Source: Actinomycetota bacterium (lineage in GTDB: Bacteria > Actinomycetota > Actinomycetes > Nanopelagicales > Nanopelagicaceae). Taken from it: a DNA stretch of 6,041 bases. A program made the translations under genes and the position numbers. Location of the stretch: NCBI GenBank assembly GCA_009701085.1, contig WLKV01000045.1:1-6041 (forward strand), written 5' to 3'. The notes under the pieces are model-generated. The model saw only the letters and a program-made list of their open reading frames with translations, did no database searches and was not told the DNA's origin. This document shows positions 1 through 6,041 of the stretch, one piece after another (position 1 is the first letter of the stretch; every line of letters starts with the position of its first letter).

Positions 1-669
1 AGTGAATGAAAGATTCTTAACGCGTGAATCGTGAAGCACCTTGCTAATTGCAGGGCCTGTCTGTGCAGGAAGAATGACGTTAAGAACTCCCTTTGGAAGT
101 CCGCAACGTTCAAGGATGTCGACGATAGCGAGCGCAGTGAGCGGTGTTTCACCTGCTGGCTTCAGAATCATTGTGCAACCTGCTGCAACTGCTGGACCAA
201 TCTTGCGAGTAGCCATACCTGCAGGGAAGTTCCATGGAGTAATAAGGAGTGAGACGCCGATAGGTTGGTGGGTTACGAGAATGCGCTTATCTCCTGATGG
301 AGCCATGCGGAAATCACCAGAGATACGAACTGTCTCTTCAGCAAACCAACGGAAGAATTCAGCGGCGTAATTAACTTCAGCCTTTGCATCCGGTAGCGCC
401 TTGCCATTTTCCTTCGAGATGAGTTCAGCTAAGTAATCAGCTTCGGCAATCATCATTTCAAATGCTTTGCGCAAGATTTCACTGCGAACGCGAGGAGCAG
501 TCTTCGCCCATGAGGCAGCGGCACGGTCAGCGGCATCAACGGCTGCGAGGTTCTGTTCATCGCTAGAAGTAGCAACTTTGGCGATTACTGAGCCATCGCT
601 GGGATCGATAACGTCTAAAGTCCCGCTTCCATCGACCCATTGACCATCTATATATAACTGTGTGCGCAT
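1..669 (-). CDS. gabD: NAD(P)-dependent succinate-semialdehyde dehydrogenase, GabD type (N-terminal part, cut by window edge)
   Basis: Reading leftward from the ATG at 669-667 gives 223 uninterrupted codons that run off the left edge. The protein belongs to the aldehyde dehydrogenase superfamily, which oxidises aldehydes to acids in the cytoplasm. The closest subgroup by eye is GabD, which converts succinate semialdehyde to succinate in GABA and related catabolism. Visible landmarks are an N-terminal YIDGQW strand (residues 6-11), a YAAEFFRWFAEE segment (101-112), the ITPWNFPAG motif with the oxyanion-hole Asn at 147, and the nucleotide-binding KPAGETP motif (170-176; usually KPSxxTP). The fragment stops at NLSFT, just where the family's FTGS motif begins, so the catalytic Glu and Cys and more than half of the usual ~450-490 residues lie outside. 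The start fits the family's N-terminus and has a promoter, not a Shine-Dalgarno, directly before it. Family membership is secure; the exact aldehyde substrate is inferred. Confidence 0.88.
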   Translation of the reverse strand, partial: MRTQLYIDGQWVDGSGTLDVIDPSDGSVIAKVATSSDEQNLAAVDAADRAAASWAKTAPRVRSEILRKAFEMMIAEADYLAELISKENGKALPDAKAEVNYAAEFFRWFAEETVRISGDFRMAPSGDKRILVTHQPIGVSLLITPWNFPAGMATRKIGPAVAAGCTMILKPAGETPLTALAIVDILERCGLPKGVLNVILPAQTGPAISKVLHDSRVKNLSFT

Positions 670-675
670 AAGATA

Positions 676-704
676 AGCATACTTACGAGAATTCGATGGG
701 TCAC
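676..704 (-). promoter_or_regulatory. Probable leaderless promoter of gabD
   Basis: On the minus strand a GTGACC -35 box (704-699; 4 of 6 to TTGACA) is followed after 17 bp by a TATGCT -10 box (681-676). Only six bases (TATCTT) then separate it from the gabD ATG at 669. Transcription would therefore start at or within a base of the start codon, giving a leaderless mRNA, which is common in actinobacteria. No Shine-Dalgarno precedes this ATG, which supports the reading. The evidence is pattern only. Confidence 0.5.
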
Positions 705-711
705 CTAAAAT
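683..711 (+). promoter_or_regulatory. Candidate promoter of the permease gene
   Basis: TAAAAT at 706-711 (5 of 6 to TATAAT) is a reasonable -10 box. Seventeen bases upstream lies TTACGA (683-688), only a 3 of 6 match to TTGACA. Transcription would begin near 718, leaving a leader of about 45 nt before the GTG at 763. That leader is far too short for a ydaO-type c-di-AMP riboswitch. The weak -35 makes this tentative. Confidence 0.3.
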
Positions 712-718
712 GGTTACC
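699..718. promoter_or_regulatory. Operator-like imperfect palindrome between gabD and the permease gene
   Basis: GGTCACC and GGTTACC are separated by 6 bp (699-705 and 712-718). The arms pair as an inverted repeat at six of seven positions and also read as a direct repeat, because each arm has the form GGTnACC. The left arm contains the gabD -35 box and the spacer is the permease's candidate -10 box, so a bound protein could affect both promoters. The site is inferred from symmetry alone and no regulator gene is in view. Confidence 0.35.
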
Positions 719-726
719 TACGTAGG
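717..726. repeat. 10-bp perfect palindrome (CCTACGTAGG)
   Basis: CCTACGTAGG is a perfect palindrome lying close to the predicted permease transcription start and sharing its first two bases with the operator-like repeat. It could be a second protein-binding site. A palindrome with no loop is a poor RNA hairpin. It may be chance. Confidence 0.3.
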
Positions 727-751
727 CGTGATGCTTTAACTGCAACGCCAG

Positions 752-757
752 AGGGAG
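752..757 (+). promoter_or_regulatory. Ribosome binding site supporting the GTG start of the permease
   Basis: AGGGAG lies five bases upstream of the GTG at 763-765. It is the clearest Shine-Dalgarno in the window and is the main reason to accept this GTG start. It contrasts with gabD, which appears to have none. Confidence 0.65.
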
Positions 758-762
758 TAGCT

Positions 763-3102
763 GTGCCAAAGTCTTGGACTGATGATGCGCTCCAGCCTGT
801 AGCACTTCAGGATCATGCACATGTGAAAGATCCTTTCTCATACAAGGTAAAGCGCTTCTTCCTAGGTGGAGCACTCAACCGCCACTCGCTCAGCCATCAG
901 CGTTTGAGCAAGCGATATGCGCTCGGAATTCTTTCGTCAGACTGTATTTCATCTTCTGCCTACGGTTCCGAGCAGATTCTTATCGCGCTCTTGCCAGCAT
1001 TTGGTCTTGCGGCCTTTGCAATCTTGATGCCGATGACTGCCGTTGTTTTAGCAATTCTCGTTCTTATTACCTTGTCATACCGAAATGTCATCGATGTCTA
1101 CACGAAGACTGGCGGCGCTTACATTGTTTCGCGCGATAACTTCGGTCCAGTTGTTGCACAGATTGCAGCGGTTGCGCTGATGCTCGATTACATCGTGACA
1201 GTCGCAATTCAATCTGCAGCAGGCGTTGCTGCGATCATCTCAACTTTCCCATCGCTGGAACCTGCCAAGATGTACATGATCTTCGGGGTGATTGCTCTTC
1301 TTACCTTTGGAAATCTCCGCGGAGTAAAAGAGGCCGGCAAAGCATTTGCGATGCCAACTTATTTCTTCGTCGGCTGCATGTTCATCGTCTTTGGAATGGG
1401 CCTCTACCGCTTAGCTAATGGCACTCTCCCGGTTCTCGATACCAATCTTCCAGGCGCTGTTCACGTAGGTGAAGCACAAGGTCTTCTTACATTCTCAGCC
1501 ATCTTTATCTTGCTCCGCGCCTTTGCCAATGGTGGATCTTCACTCACAGGCCTAGAAGCAATCTCTGATGGCGTTGCGCTCTTCAAGACTCCAGAGCATG
1601 TCAATGCAAAGCGCACATTGGTTGTTATGAGCACGCTTCTTGGAACTCTGGTTCTTGGCGTTTCATACTTCGCTCACCATATTCATGCGATGCCTTACGA
1701 ATCAGGCGTGCCAACTGTAATTTCTCAGATAGCGAAGGCGGCTGTTGGTACCGGAACTTTCGGTTCCATCATGTTCATCATGGTTCAGCTCGCAACGATG
1801 CTCATCTTGTTTGCTGGAGCTAACACCACCTACAGCGCATTCCCATTACTTGTTAACTTTGTTGCAACAGATGGCTACTTGCCGCGTCAGCTCACAAAGC
1901 GCGGCCACCGCCTTGCTTTCTCAAATGGAATTCTCTTGCTTTCAGGCGGCGGAATCCTTCTCGTAGCAATTACCGCTGGATCGGTTGAGCACTTGGTTGC
2001 CTTCTACGCACTCGGTGTATTCACCGGATTTACTTTGGCTGGTTTTGGGATGTCCCGCTACTTCACTCGCACCAAGCCAAAGAATTGGAAGGTTAAGGTC
2101 GCAGTAAACACCGTAGCTGGATCAGTATCGCTTGCAATCGTAATCATCTTCTCTGTTGTGAAGTTCACCGAAGGCGCATGGCTCGTCCTAGTTACAGCAC
2201 CAATCTTGGTGATGACTTTCTTACGCCTACGTCGTCAATACTCACGCGAACAAGAAGCGCTTTCAGTAAAGACAAGTGAAGAACGAGCAACTTCAATGGC
2301 TCGCCACGATGTCACTATCTTTGTTGACAGCGTTGATATCGCAACTGTTGGCGCAGTTCGCTACGCACGAAGCCTCAAGCCACATAAAATCAAAGCAGTC
2401 CACTTTGTCATCGATGATCGCCGCGCTGAAGATATTCAAGAGGCGTGGGCAAAGTCTGATGCACTAGAAGATGTACAACTCGATCTCATCGACTGCCCAG
2501 ATCGTCGTATTGCAAACTCAGCACTTGAGTACGCAATTCGTAAGACTGAAAAACCAGATGTGGAACTCACCATTCTTCTTCCACGTCGTTCATATTCTCG
2601 ATTCTTAGGTCGCTTGCTTCACGATCAAACTGCAGAAGAAATCGCAGCACCAATTTCCCAGTTGCAGCGCGTAGTGGCAACGATTGTTCCATTCGATGTA
2701 AATAAAATTACTTCAGGTAAACCGTTGGTGGTTCAGCACGAGAAGGCGGTTCTCACAACGGTTGCATCGCAAGAGAAGGCAAAGCCTGCGCAAGAAGCTC
2801 CAAAAGTCTTCGCCCCCGTTACTCATTACGCAGAAGATGTAACACCTATTGGCAAAATCGAATGGCGTAAGCGCTCAAAGGTGCATGGTCGCGTAACCTC
2901 GATTTCAACTGCCCCACGTGGCTCTGCGCCCATGCTTCAAGTTGAAGTCTGGGATGAAACAGGTGGAATCACTCTTAACTTCCTTGGCCGCCGTGAAATC
3001 GCGGGCCTTGAAGTCGGTATGGAGATGCGCGCTGAAGGTATGGTCGGAGAAGAAGAAGGTCAATTGACCATCTTGAATCCATCATACGAACTACTTGTCT
3101 GA
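763..3102 (+). CDS. KimA-like APC-superfamily permease with cytosolic USP-like domain and C-terminal OB-fold
   Basis: This 779-residue inner-membrane protein starts at a GTG with a good Shine-Dalgarno. After a polar N-terminus come about twelve hydrophobic segments (roughly residues 55-490). It carries signatures of the KimA/YdaO branch of the APC superfamily: LSSDCISSSAYGSEQ (57-71), TKTGGAYIVSR (114-124), MLDYIVTVAI (140-149) and GGSSLTGLEAISDG (257-270). The D60/Y67 pair has the spacing I recall for K+-site residues in Bacillus KimA. Residues ~510-645 (HDVTIFVDSVD onward) form a soluble alpha/beta region like the USP-type cytosolic domain of KimA. A K/A/P/E-rich linker (~650-690) leads to an OB-fold (~695-779; VHGRVTSI, LQVEVWDETGGITLNFLGRREI, ILNPSYEL). 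KimA itself is ~600 residues, so the OB-fold is extra. Substrate is probably K+, by family; an amino-acid substrate cannot be excluded because actinobacterial members are mostly annotated only as APC permeases. Confidence 0.85.
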   Translation: MPKSWTDDALQPVALQDHAHVKDPFSYKVKRFFLGGALNRHSLSHQRLSKRYALGILSSDCISSSAYGSEQILIALLPAFGLAAFAILMPMTAVVLAILVLITLSYRNVIDVYTKTGGAYIVSRDNFGPVVAQIAAVALMLDYIVTVAIQSAAGVAAIISTFPSLEPAKMYMIFGVIALLTFGNLRGVKEAGKAFAMPTYFFVGCMFIVFGMGLYRLANGTLPVLDTNLPGAVHVGEAQGLLTFSAIFILLRAFANGGSSLTGLEAISDGVALFKTPEHVNAKRTLVVMSTLLGTLVLGVSYFAHHIHAMPYESGVPTVISQIAKAAVGTGTFGSIMFIMVQLATMLILFAGANTTYSAFPLLVNFVATDGYLPRQLTKRGHRLAFSNGILLLSGGGILLVAITAGSVEHLVAFYALGVFTGFTLAGFGMSRYFTRTKPKNWKVKVAVNTVAGSVSLAIVIIFSVVKFTEGAWLVLVTAPILVMTFLRLRRQYSREQEALSVKTSEERATSMARHDVTIFVDSVDIATVGAVRYARSLKPHKIKAVHFVIDDRRAEDIQEAWAKSDALEDVQLDLIDCPDRRIANSALEYAIRKTEKPDVELTILLPRRSYSRFLGRLLHDQTAEEIAAPISQLQRVVATIVPFDVNKITSGKPLVVQHEKAVLTTVASQEKAKPAQEAPKVFAPVTHYAEDVTPIGKIEWRKRSKVHGRVTSISTAPRGSAPMLQVEVWDETGGITLNFLGRREIAGLEVGMEMRAEGMVGEEEGQLTILNPSYELLV

Positions 3103-3519
3103 GAAGAACTCTTTCAGCAAAGCAGCACACTCGTTCTCAAGTACTCCTGATGTAACTTCCACCTTAAAGATTGAGCGTGGATCACGAAGAACATCCCACA
3201 CAGATCCCACTGCACCCGCTTTTTCATCCCATGCACCAAATACGAGATGAGAAATTCGTGACTGCGCAATAGCGCCAGCACACATTGCACATGGCTCGAG
3301 CGTGACAATCAAGGTGCAACCATCGAGGCGTGAATTCTGTAGACGTGCAGCTGCGTTACGGATTGCAACTACTTCTGCGTGAGCAGTTGGATCGTTATTA
3401 GCTTCACGTTCGTTAGAACCTTTGCCGATAACTACGCCATCTTTATTGATGACTATCGCACCAACAGGAACATCGCCGGTGGCAAATGCAGATCGAGCGA
3501 TAACCAGCGCTTCTTGCAT
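3091..3519 (-). CDS. tadA: tRNA-specific adenosine deaminase TadA
   Basis: TadA deaminates the wobble adenosine A34 to inosine in tRNA-Arg(ACG), letting one tRNA read several CGN codons. The protein shows the full zinc deaminase signature: HAE at 47-49 (His zinc ligand, Glu proton shuttle) and PCAMC at 76-80 (Cys77 and Cys80 zinc ligands). It also has the family's GDVPVGAI (15-22), NNDPTAHAE (41-49), SRISHLVFGAWDEKAGAVGS (87-106) and NECAALL (129-135) segments, so it is TadA and not a cytidine or guanine deaminase. The 142 residues from ATG 3519 begin one short segment later than most family members. In-frame codons upstream (PEEF just before the Met) look coding, so the true start may be an upstream non-ATG codon such as ATT at 3546-3544. 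It follows its associated protein by 29 bp, probably in one operon, and its last 12 bp overlap the permease tail-to-tail. Confidence 0.93.
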   Translation of the reverse strand: MQEALVIARSAFATGDVPVGAIVINKDGVVIGKGSNEREANNDPTAHAEVVAIRNAAARLQNSRLDGCTLIVTLEPCAMCAGAIAQSRISHLVFGAWDEKAGAVGSVWDVLRDPRSIFKVEVTSGVLENECAALLKEFFSDK

Positions 3520-3543
3520 GAACTCTTCAGGCGTACGTGATGA

Positions 3544-3558
3544 AATTTCTATGACTCC
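3544..3558 (-). promoter_or_regulatory. Possible Shine-Dalgarno and AUU start for an N-terminally extended TadA
   Basis: On the minus strand GGAG (3558-3555) is followed after 8 bases by ATT (3546-3544), in frame with tadA. Starting there adds nine residues (Met in place of Ile, then ISSRTPEEF minus its first Ile) before the annotated Met. The PEEF stretch resembles the residues before the first helix in other TadA proteins. The annotated ATG has only GAAGAG ending three bases upstream, which is too close for a normal ribosome site. AUU starts are rare, so this is an alternative and not the default. Confidence 0.3.
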
Positions 3559-4070
3559 AATAATTCGGCTAAGTCGTCGCCAAATCCTAAACGACTTGCA
3601 ACTGCTTCGATCTGTTCGTCGGGAAATAAATCTGCATCATCACAGATGGTGGAAAGTTCCATGCTGTGCAGACCAAGGTCAGAGAAGATATCTAAGTCGC
3701 CAGCTGGAAGTGGTTCGTCATCTTCTTCAGGTTGATCAATATCTGCAAGCTCTAAGAATTCTGCAGCAACTTCATAATCAATTGCACAAGTAACATCGCT
3801 GATAAAGAATTTCACATGTGTTCCAAGAACTCGAATAGCTAAGAAGAATTCGTCATCAATTGCAATCAGTGCAACAGCTCCGCCATTTGTCTGTTGTTTC
3901 TTGAGGCGGTCGATGATGTGAGTTAGGTCATCAGGGTCAGGTAAGGATGCGATAGACCAGCGTCCGTCTTCATGCCACGCCTCGATAGCGAAGTCTTGGG
4001 TTTCCTCTGACACATCTCCCATATTGGCACTCATTGAAGTGGAATGAAAGCCCTGTAAGGTAGATGACAT
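3549..4070 (-). CDS. Actinobacterial tRNA adenosine deaminase-associated protein
   Basis: This acidic, probably cytoplasmic protein (up to 173 residues) belongs to a family named only for lying next to tadA in actinobacteria; its biochemical function is unknown to me. Recognisable family segments are [13 protein letters not shown] (26-38), [17 protein letters not shown] (67-83), [15 protein letters not shown] (88-102), [13 protein letters not shown] (121-133) and [24 protein letters not shown] (143-166). No membrane segment, signal peptide or catalytic motif is visible. It lies 29 bp upstream of tadA, so the two are probably co-transcribed. The start is unresolved: the outermost ATG (4070) overlaps the upp start codon and has no Shine-Dalgarno. 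Met13 (4034) or Met17 (4022) would match the short N-terminus I recall for the family and would free room for the upp promoter. The stop and the family assignment are firm. Confidence 0.87.
   Translation of the reverse strand: MSSTLQGFHSTSMSANMGDVSEETQDFAIEAWHEDGRWSIASLPDPDDLTHIIDRLKKQQTNGGAVALIAIDDEFFLAIRVLGTHVKFFISDVTCAIDYEVAAEFLELADIDQPEEDDEPLPAGDLDIFSDLGLHSMELSTICDDADLFPDEQIEAVASRLGFGDDLAELLES
4034..4061 (+). promoter_or_regulatory. Probable promoter of upp (leaderless type), also containing an AAGG Shine-Dalgarno candidate
   Basis: TTGAAG (4034-4039; 4 of 6 to TTGACA) and TAAGGT (4056-4061, TAnnnT) are 16 bp apart. The -10 box ends 7 bases before the upp ATG at 4069, the geometry of a leaderless promoter. 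The AAGG inside the -10 (4057-4060) is also 8 bases from the ATG and could instead be a ribosome site, which would put the promoter farther upstream. Either way the signal lies inside the longest reading frame of the opposite-strand gene. Confidence 0.42.
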
Positions 4071-4707
4071 GAAAGTTCACGTTGCGAATCACCCACTGAT
4101 CTCTCACAAACTCACTGTTTTACGTGATGAAAGAACCGATTCTCCAACTTTCCGACTCCTTGTCGAAGAACTCGTAACGCTTCTTGCATACGAAGCAACT
4201 CGCGAAGTTCGCACAAAGACTGTCAACATCAAGACACCAGTTACTGCAACAACCGGCCTCAAGATGGCAGAGCCTCGACCAATCGTTGTTCCAATCTTGC
4301 GCGCAGGACTCGGAATGCTTGAAGGCATGGTGAAGTTACTTCCCACAGCTCAAGTTGGATTTCTCGGAATGGTTCGTGACGAAGAAACGTTGAAGGCATC
4401 TACCTATGCCAACCGACTTCCCGAAGATGTTTCAGGTCGCCAGTGCTTCATCCTTGATCCAATGCTCGCAACGGGCGGAACTCTTGTCATGGCAATTAAT
4501 TATTTGATTGAACGCGGTGCCGAAGAGATCACTGCAATCTGTCTTCTCGCAGCACCTGAAGGCATCAAGGTTCTCGAAGATGAATTTAAGAACTCAGGAG
4601 TTCCCATCACTCTTGTTACAGGATCTCTCGATGAGAAACTCAATGAAAAGGGTTACATCGTTCCCGGTCTCGGCGATGCCGGCGATCGTCTTTATGGTGT
4701 TGTGTAA
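4069..4707 (+). CDS. upp: Uracil phosphoribosyltransferase
   Basis: Upp makes UMP and pyrophosphate from uracil and PRPP in the cytoplasm, the salvage entry for free uracil. The 212 residues match the family's usual ~208-210 length. Signatures are the N-terminal [13 protein letters not shown] (8-20), [14 protein letters not shown] (70-83), the PRPP-binding loop [15 protein letters not shown] (129-143) and the uracil-binding [15 protein letters not shown] (196-210). The PRPP loop has Thr138 where Ser is frequent, a conservative change. The ATG at 4069 starts directly in family-like sequence ([10 protein letters not shown]). The stop TAA at 4705-4707 abuts the malic-enzyme ATG, so the two genes are almost certainly one transcript. 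In my recollection upp also lies near tadA and its associated gene in Streptomyces, so the neighbourhood may be old. Confidence 0.96.
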   Translation: MKVHVANHPLISHKLTVLRDERTDSPTFRLLVEELVTLLAYEATREVRTKTVNIKTPVTATTGLKMAEPRPIVVPILRAGLGMLEGMVKLLPTAQVGFLGMVRDEETLKASTYANRLPEDVSGRQCFILDPMLATGGTLVMAINYLIERGAEEITAICLLAAPEGIKVLEDEFKNSGVPITLVTGSLDEKLNEKGYIVPGLGDAGDRLYGVV

Positions 4708-6041
4708 ATGGCATCAACATCTCCTGGCTACGGAATCACAATCCGTGTCGAAGGTTCGCCTGAACTTAACCCTGTAGCGCTTATTACAACGACCATTACC
4801 AATGCAGGCGCGACAATTACTGCGCTCGACGTTGTCGAATCACTTCTCGAAAAGGTTGTCGTTGACGTTACCTGCGACACGGTCGATGCCGATCATGCTC
4901 AAGAGATTCATACCGCTCTTTCATCACATGATGGCCTCACTGTTCGCAAGATTAGTGACCGTACATTCTTGCTTCACCTCGGCGGAAAAATTGAAATCGC
5001 ATCGAAGGTCCCACTAAAGACTCGCGATGACCTATCCCGCGCCTACACACCTGGAGTAGCTCGTATTTCTCAAGCAATCGTCGATGACCCTTCTGACGTC
5101 CGTCGCCTCACTATGAAGCGCAATACCGTCGCGGTTGTCACCGATGGATCTGCAGTACTGGGCCTTGGAAATATCGGCCCTGCCGCCGCTCTTCCTGTTA
5201 TGGAAGGAAAGGCTGCGCTCTTCAAGCGCTTTGCCAATGTCGATGCATGGCCGGTCTGCCTCGACACACAAGATGTCGATGAAATCGTTCGCACCGTGCA
5301 GTTGATTGCGCCTGTCTATGGCGGAATCAACCTTGAAGATATTTCAGCGCCTCGTTGTTTTGAAGTCGAACGACGTCTTCGCGAACTCCTAGATATTCCT
5401 GTCTTCCACGATGACCAACATGGAACAGCAATTGTTGTTCTTGCAGCTCTGCGCAATGCGTTGAAGTTAGTTAAGAAGGATATTTCAAAGGTCAGAATCA
5501 TCATGAGCGGTGCAGGCGCAGCCGGCACAGCAATCGCACGACTTCTTGTTCTCAGCGGAGCCACAAATATCATCGCCTTCGATAAAGATGGAGTCATCTG
5601 CAAAGATTCCAAATCAGAAGATGCCATGCGCGATTGGTTTATTGAAAACTCCAACCAGGCTAACTTCAAGGGATCAATCCATGAAGCGATGTCAGGTGCA
5701 GATATTTTCATCGGCGTAAGCGCGCCAAAGGTTCTCGATGAAGCAGATGTCGCATCTATGGCACCAGGATCTATTGTCTTTGCTCTTGCTAATCCAGATC
5801 CAGAAATCGATCCAGCTATTGCTCGTAAGTACGCAGCGGTAGTTGCAACCGGTCGTAGCGATCATCCCAACCAGATTAATAACGTTCTTGCGTTTCCAGG
5901 AATCTTCCGTGGGCTTCTTGACGCAAACGCTCACAAGATCACTGATAAGTTGCTCGTTGCTGCAGCTGAAGCGATTGCAGATTGCGTAAGCCCTTCACAA
6001 CTCAACACTTCATTTATCGTCCCAAGCGTCTTTGATCCCAA
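4708..6041 (+). CDS. NAD-type malic enzyme with N-terminal ACT domain (3' end cut by window edge)
   Basis: Malic enzyme decarboxylates L-malate to pyruvate, producing CO2 and NAD(P)H and linking the TCA cycle to pyruvate. The window holds 444 codons, and the family's actinobacterial members are about 470 residues, so little is missing. Residues ~8-90 form an ACT-like domain (GITIRVEGSP to DRTFLLHL), usually an allosteric ligand-binding module. The catalytic core follows: YTPGVA with the catalytic Tyr113, VTDGSAVLGLGNIG (144-157), MEGKAALFKRFANVDA with probable catalytic Lys168, metal-ligand candidates Glu210/Asp211 and Asp236 (FHDDQHGTA), and the dinucleotide loop GAGAAG (268-273). Asp292 follows the second strand (IIAFDKDG), which favours NAD over NADP. 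ANPDPE (361-366) and NNVLAFPGIFRG (391-402) complete the fold. It begins on the base after the upp stop (TAAATG) with no clear Shine-Dalgarno, suggesting translational coupling. Confidence 0.93.
   Translation, partial: MASTSPGYGITIRVEGSPELNPVALITTTITNAGATITALDVVESLLEKVVVDVTCDTVDADHAQEIHTALSSHDGLTVRKISDRTFLLHLGGKIEIASKVPLKTRDDLSRAYTPGVARISQAIVDDPSDVRRLTMKRNTVAVVTDGSAVLGLGNIGPAAALPVMEGKAALFKRFANVDAWPVCLDTQDVDEIVRTVQLIAPVYGGINLEDISAPRCFEVERRLRELLDIPVFHDDQHGTAIVVLAALRNALKLVKKDISKVRIIMSGAGAAGTAIARLLVLSGATNIIAFDKDGVICKDSKSEDAMRDWFIENSNQANFKGSIHEAMSGADIFIGVSAPKVLDEADVASMAPGSIVFALANPDPEIDPAIARKYAAVVATGRSDHPNQINNVLAFPGIFRGLLDANAHKITDKLLVAAAEAIADCVSPSQLNTSFIVPSVFDP

Noticed and set aside
31..370. Two overlapping plus-strand reading frames of 73 and 109 codons.
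   Set aside because: They lie opposite the gabD frame, which carries clear aldehyde dehydrogenase motifs throughout. Their translations show no family resemblance and lack ribosome sites.
670..762. A c-di-AMP (ydaO-type) riboswitch upstream of the KimA-like gene, expected from family precedent in Bacillus.
   Set aside because: The whole intergenic gap is 93 bp, shorter than that riboswitch class, and I see no long paired structure in it.
3095..3120. Intrinsic terminator between the permease and tadA.
   Set aside because: The stem has two bulges, is not GC-rich and lacks a U tract on both strands, so I report it only as a weak structure.
3422..3793. Plus-strand frame of 123 codons across the tadA/associated-protein junction.
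   Set aside because: It is antisense to two well-supported genes, and its translation is rich in Q, H, L and R typical of a shadow frame.
5316..5711. Minus-strand frame of 131 codons within the malic enzyme.
   Set aside because: The sense strand encodes the conserved malic-enzyme core here; the antisense product is S/R/T-rich and unrecognisable.
1..6041. Mobile element, phage, CRISPR array, tRNA or rRNA.
   Set aside because: No transposase or integrase motif, spaced direct-repeat array, cloverleaf or rRNA-like stretch was found on either strand; the genes are core metabolism with no gap over 300 bases.

Overview
This window looks like a compact, moderate-GC actinobacterial chromosome segment. 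The strongest lineage marker is a homologue of the actinobacterial 'tRNA adenosine deaminase-associated protein', sitting next to tadA and upp. The ACT-domain malic enzyme and the APC/KimA-type permease also read like actinobacterial versions. GC content looks well below that of typical soil actinobacteria, intergenic gaps are almost absent, and two genes appear to have leaderless-type promoters. This suggests a streamlined lineage such as the freshwater Nanopelagicales (acI), but that placement is inference, not proof.

Layout: (1) 1-669, minus: the N-terminal 223 residues of a GabD-type succinate-semialdehyde dehydrogenase, cut by the left edge. (2) 670-762: a 93-bp divergent control region with a leaderless promoter for gabD, a weaker promoter for the permease, an operator-like imperfect palindrome touching both, and a 10-bp perfect palindrome. 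(3) 763-3102, plus: a 779-residue KimA-like permease with a cytosolic USP-like domain and, unusually, a C-terminal OB-fold domain. (4) 3091-3519, minus: TadA, overlapping the permease tail-to-tail by 12 bp. (5) 3549-4070, minus: the TadA-associated protein, upstream of tadA in the same probable operon. (6) 4069-4707, plus: upp, whose start codon overlaps the outermost start codon of the gene on the other strand. (7) 4708-6041, plus: an NAD-type malic enzyme with an N-terminal ACT domain, starting on the base after the upp stop codon and cut by the right edge.

Functionally this is mostly housekeeping: tRNA wobble editing (tadA and partner), uracil salvage (upp), malate to pyruvate conversion (malic enzyme), succinate semialdehyde oxidation (gabD) and probable K+ or amino-acid import. 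No mobile element, CRISPR array, tRNA, rRNA or convincing intrinsic terminator is visible, and no stretch over 300 bases lacks a gene. The most unusual item is the OB-fold fused to the transporter. I see no evidence for a wholly new multi-gene system.
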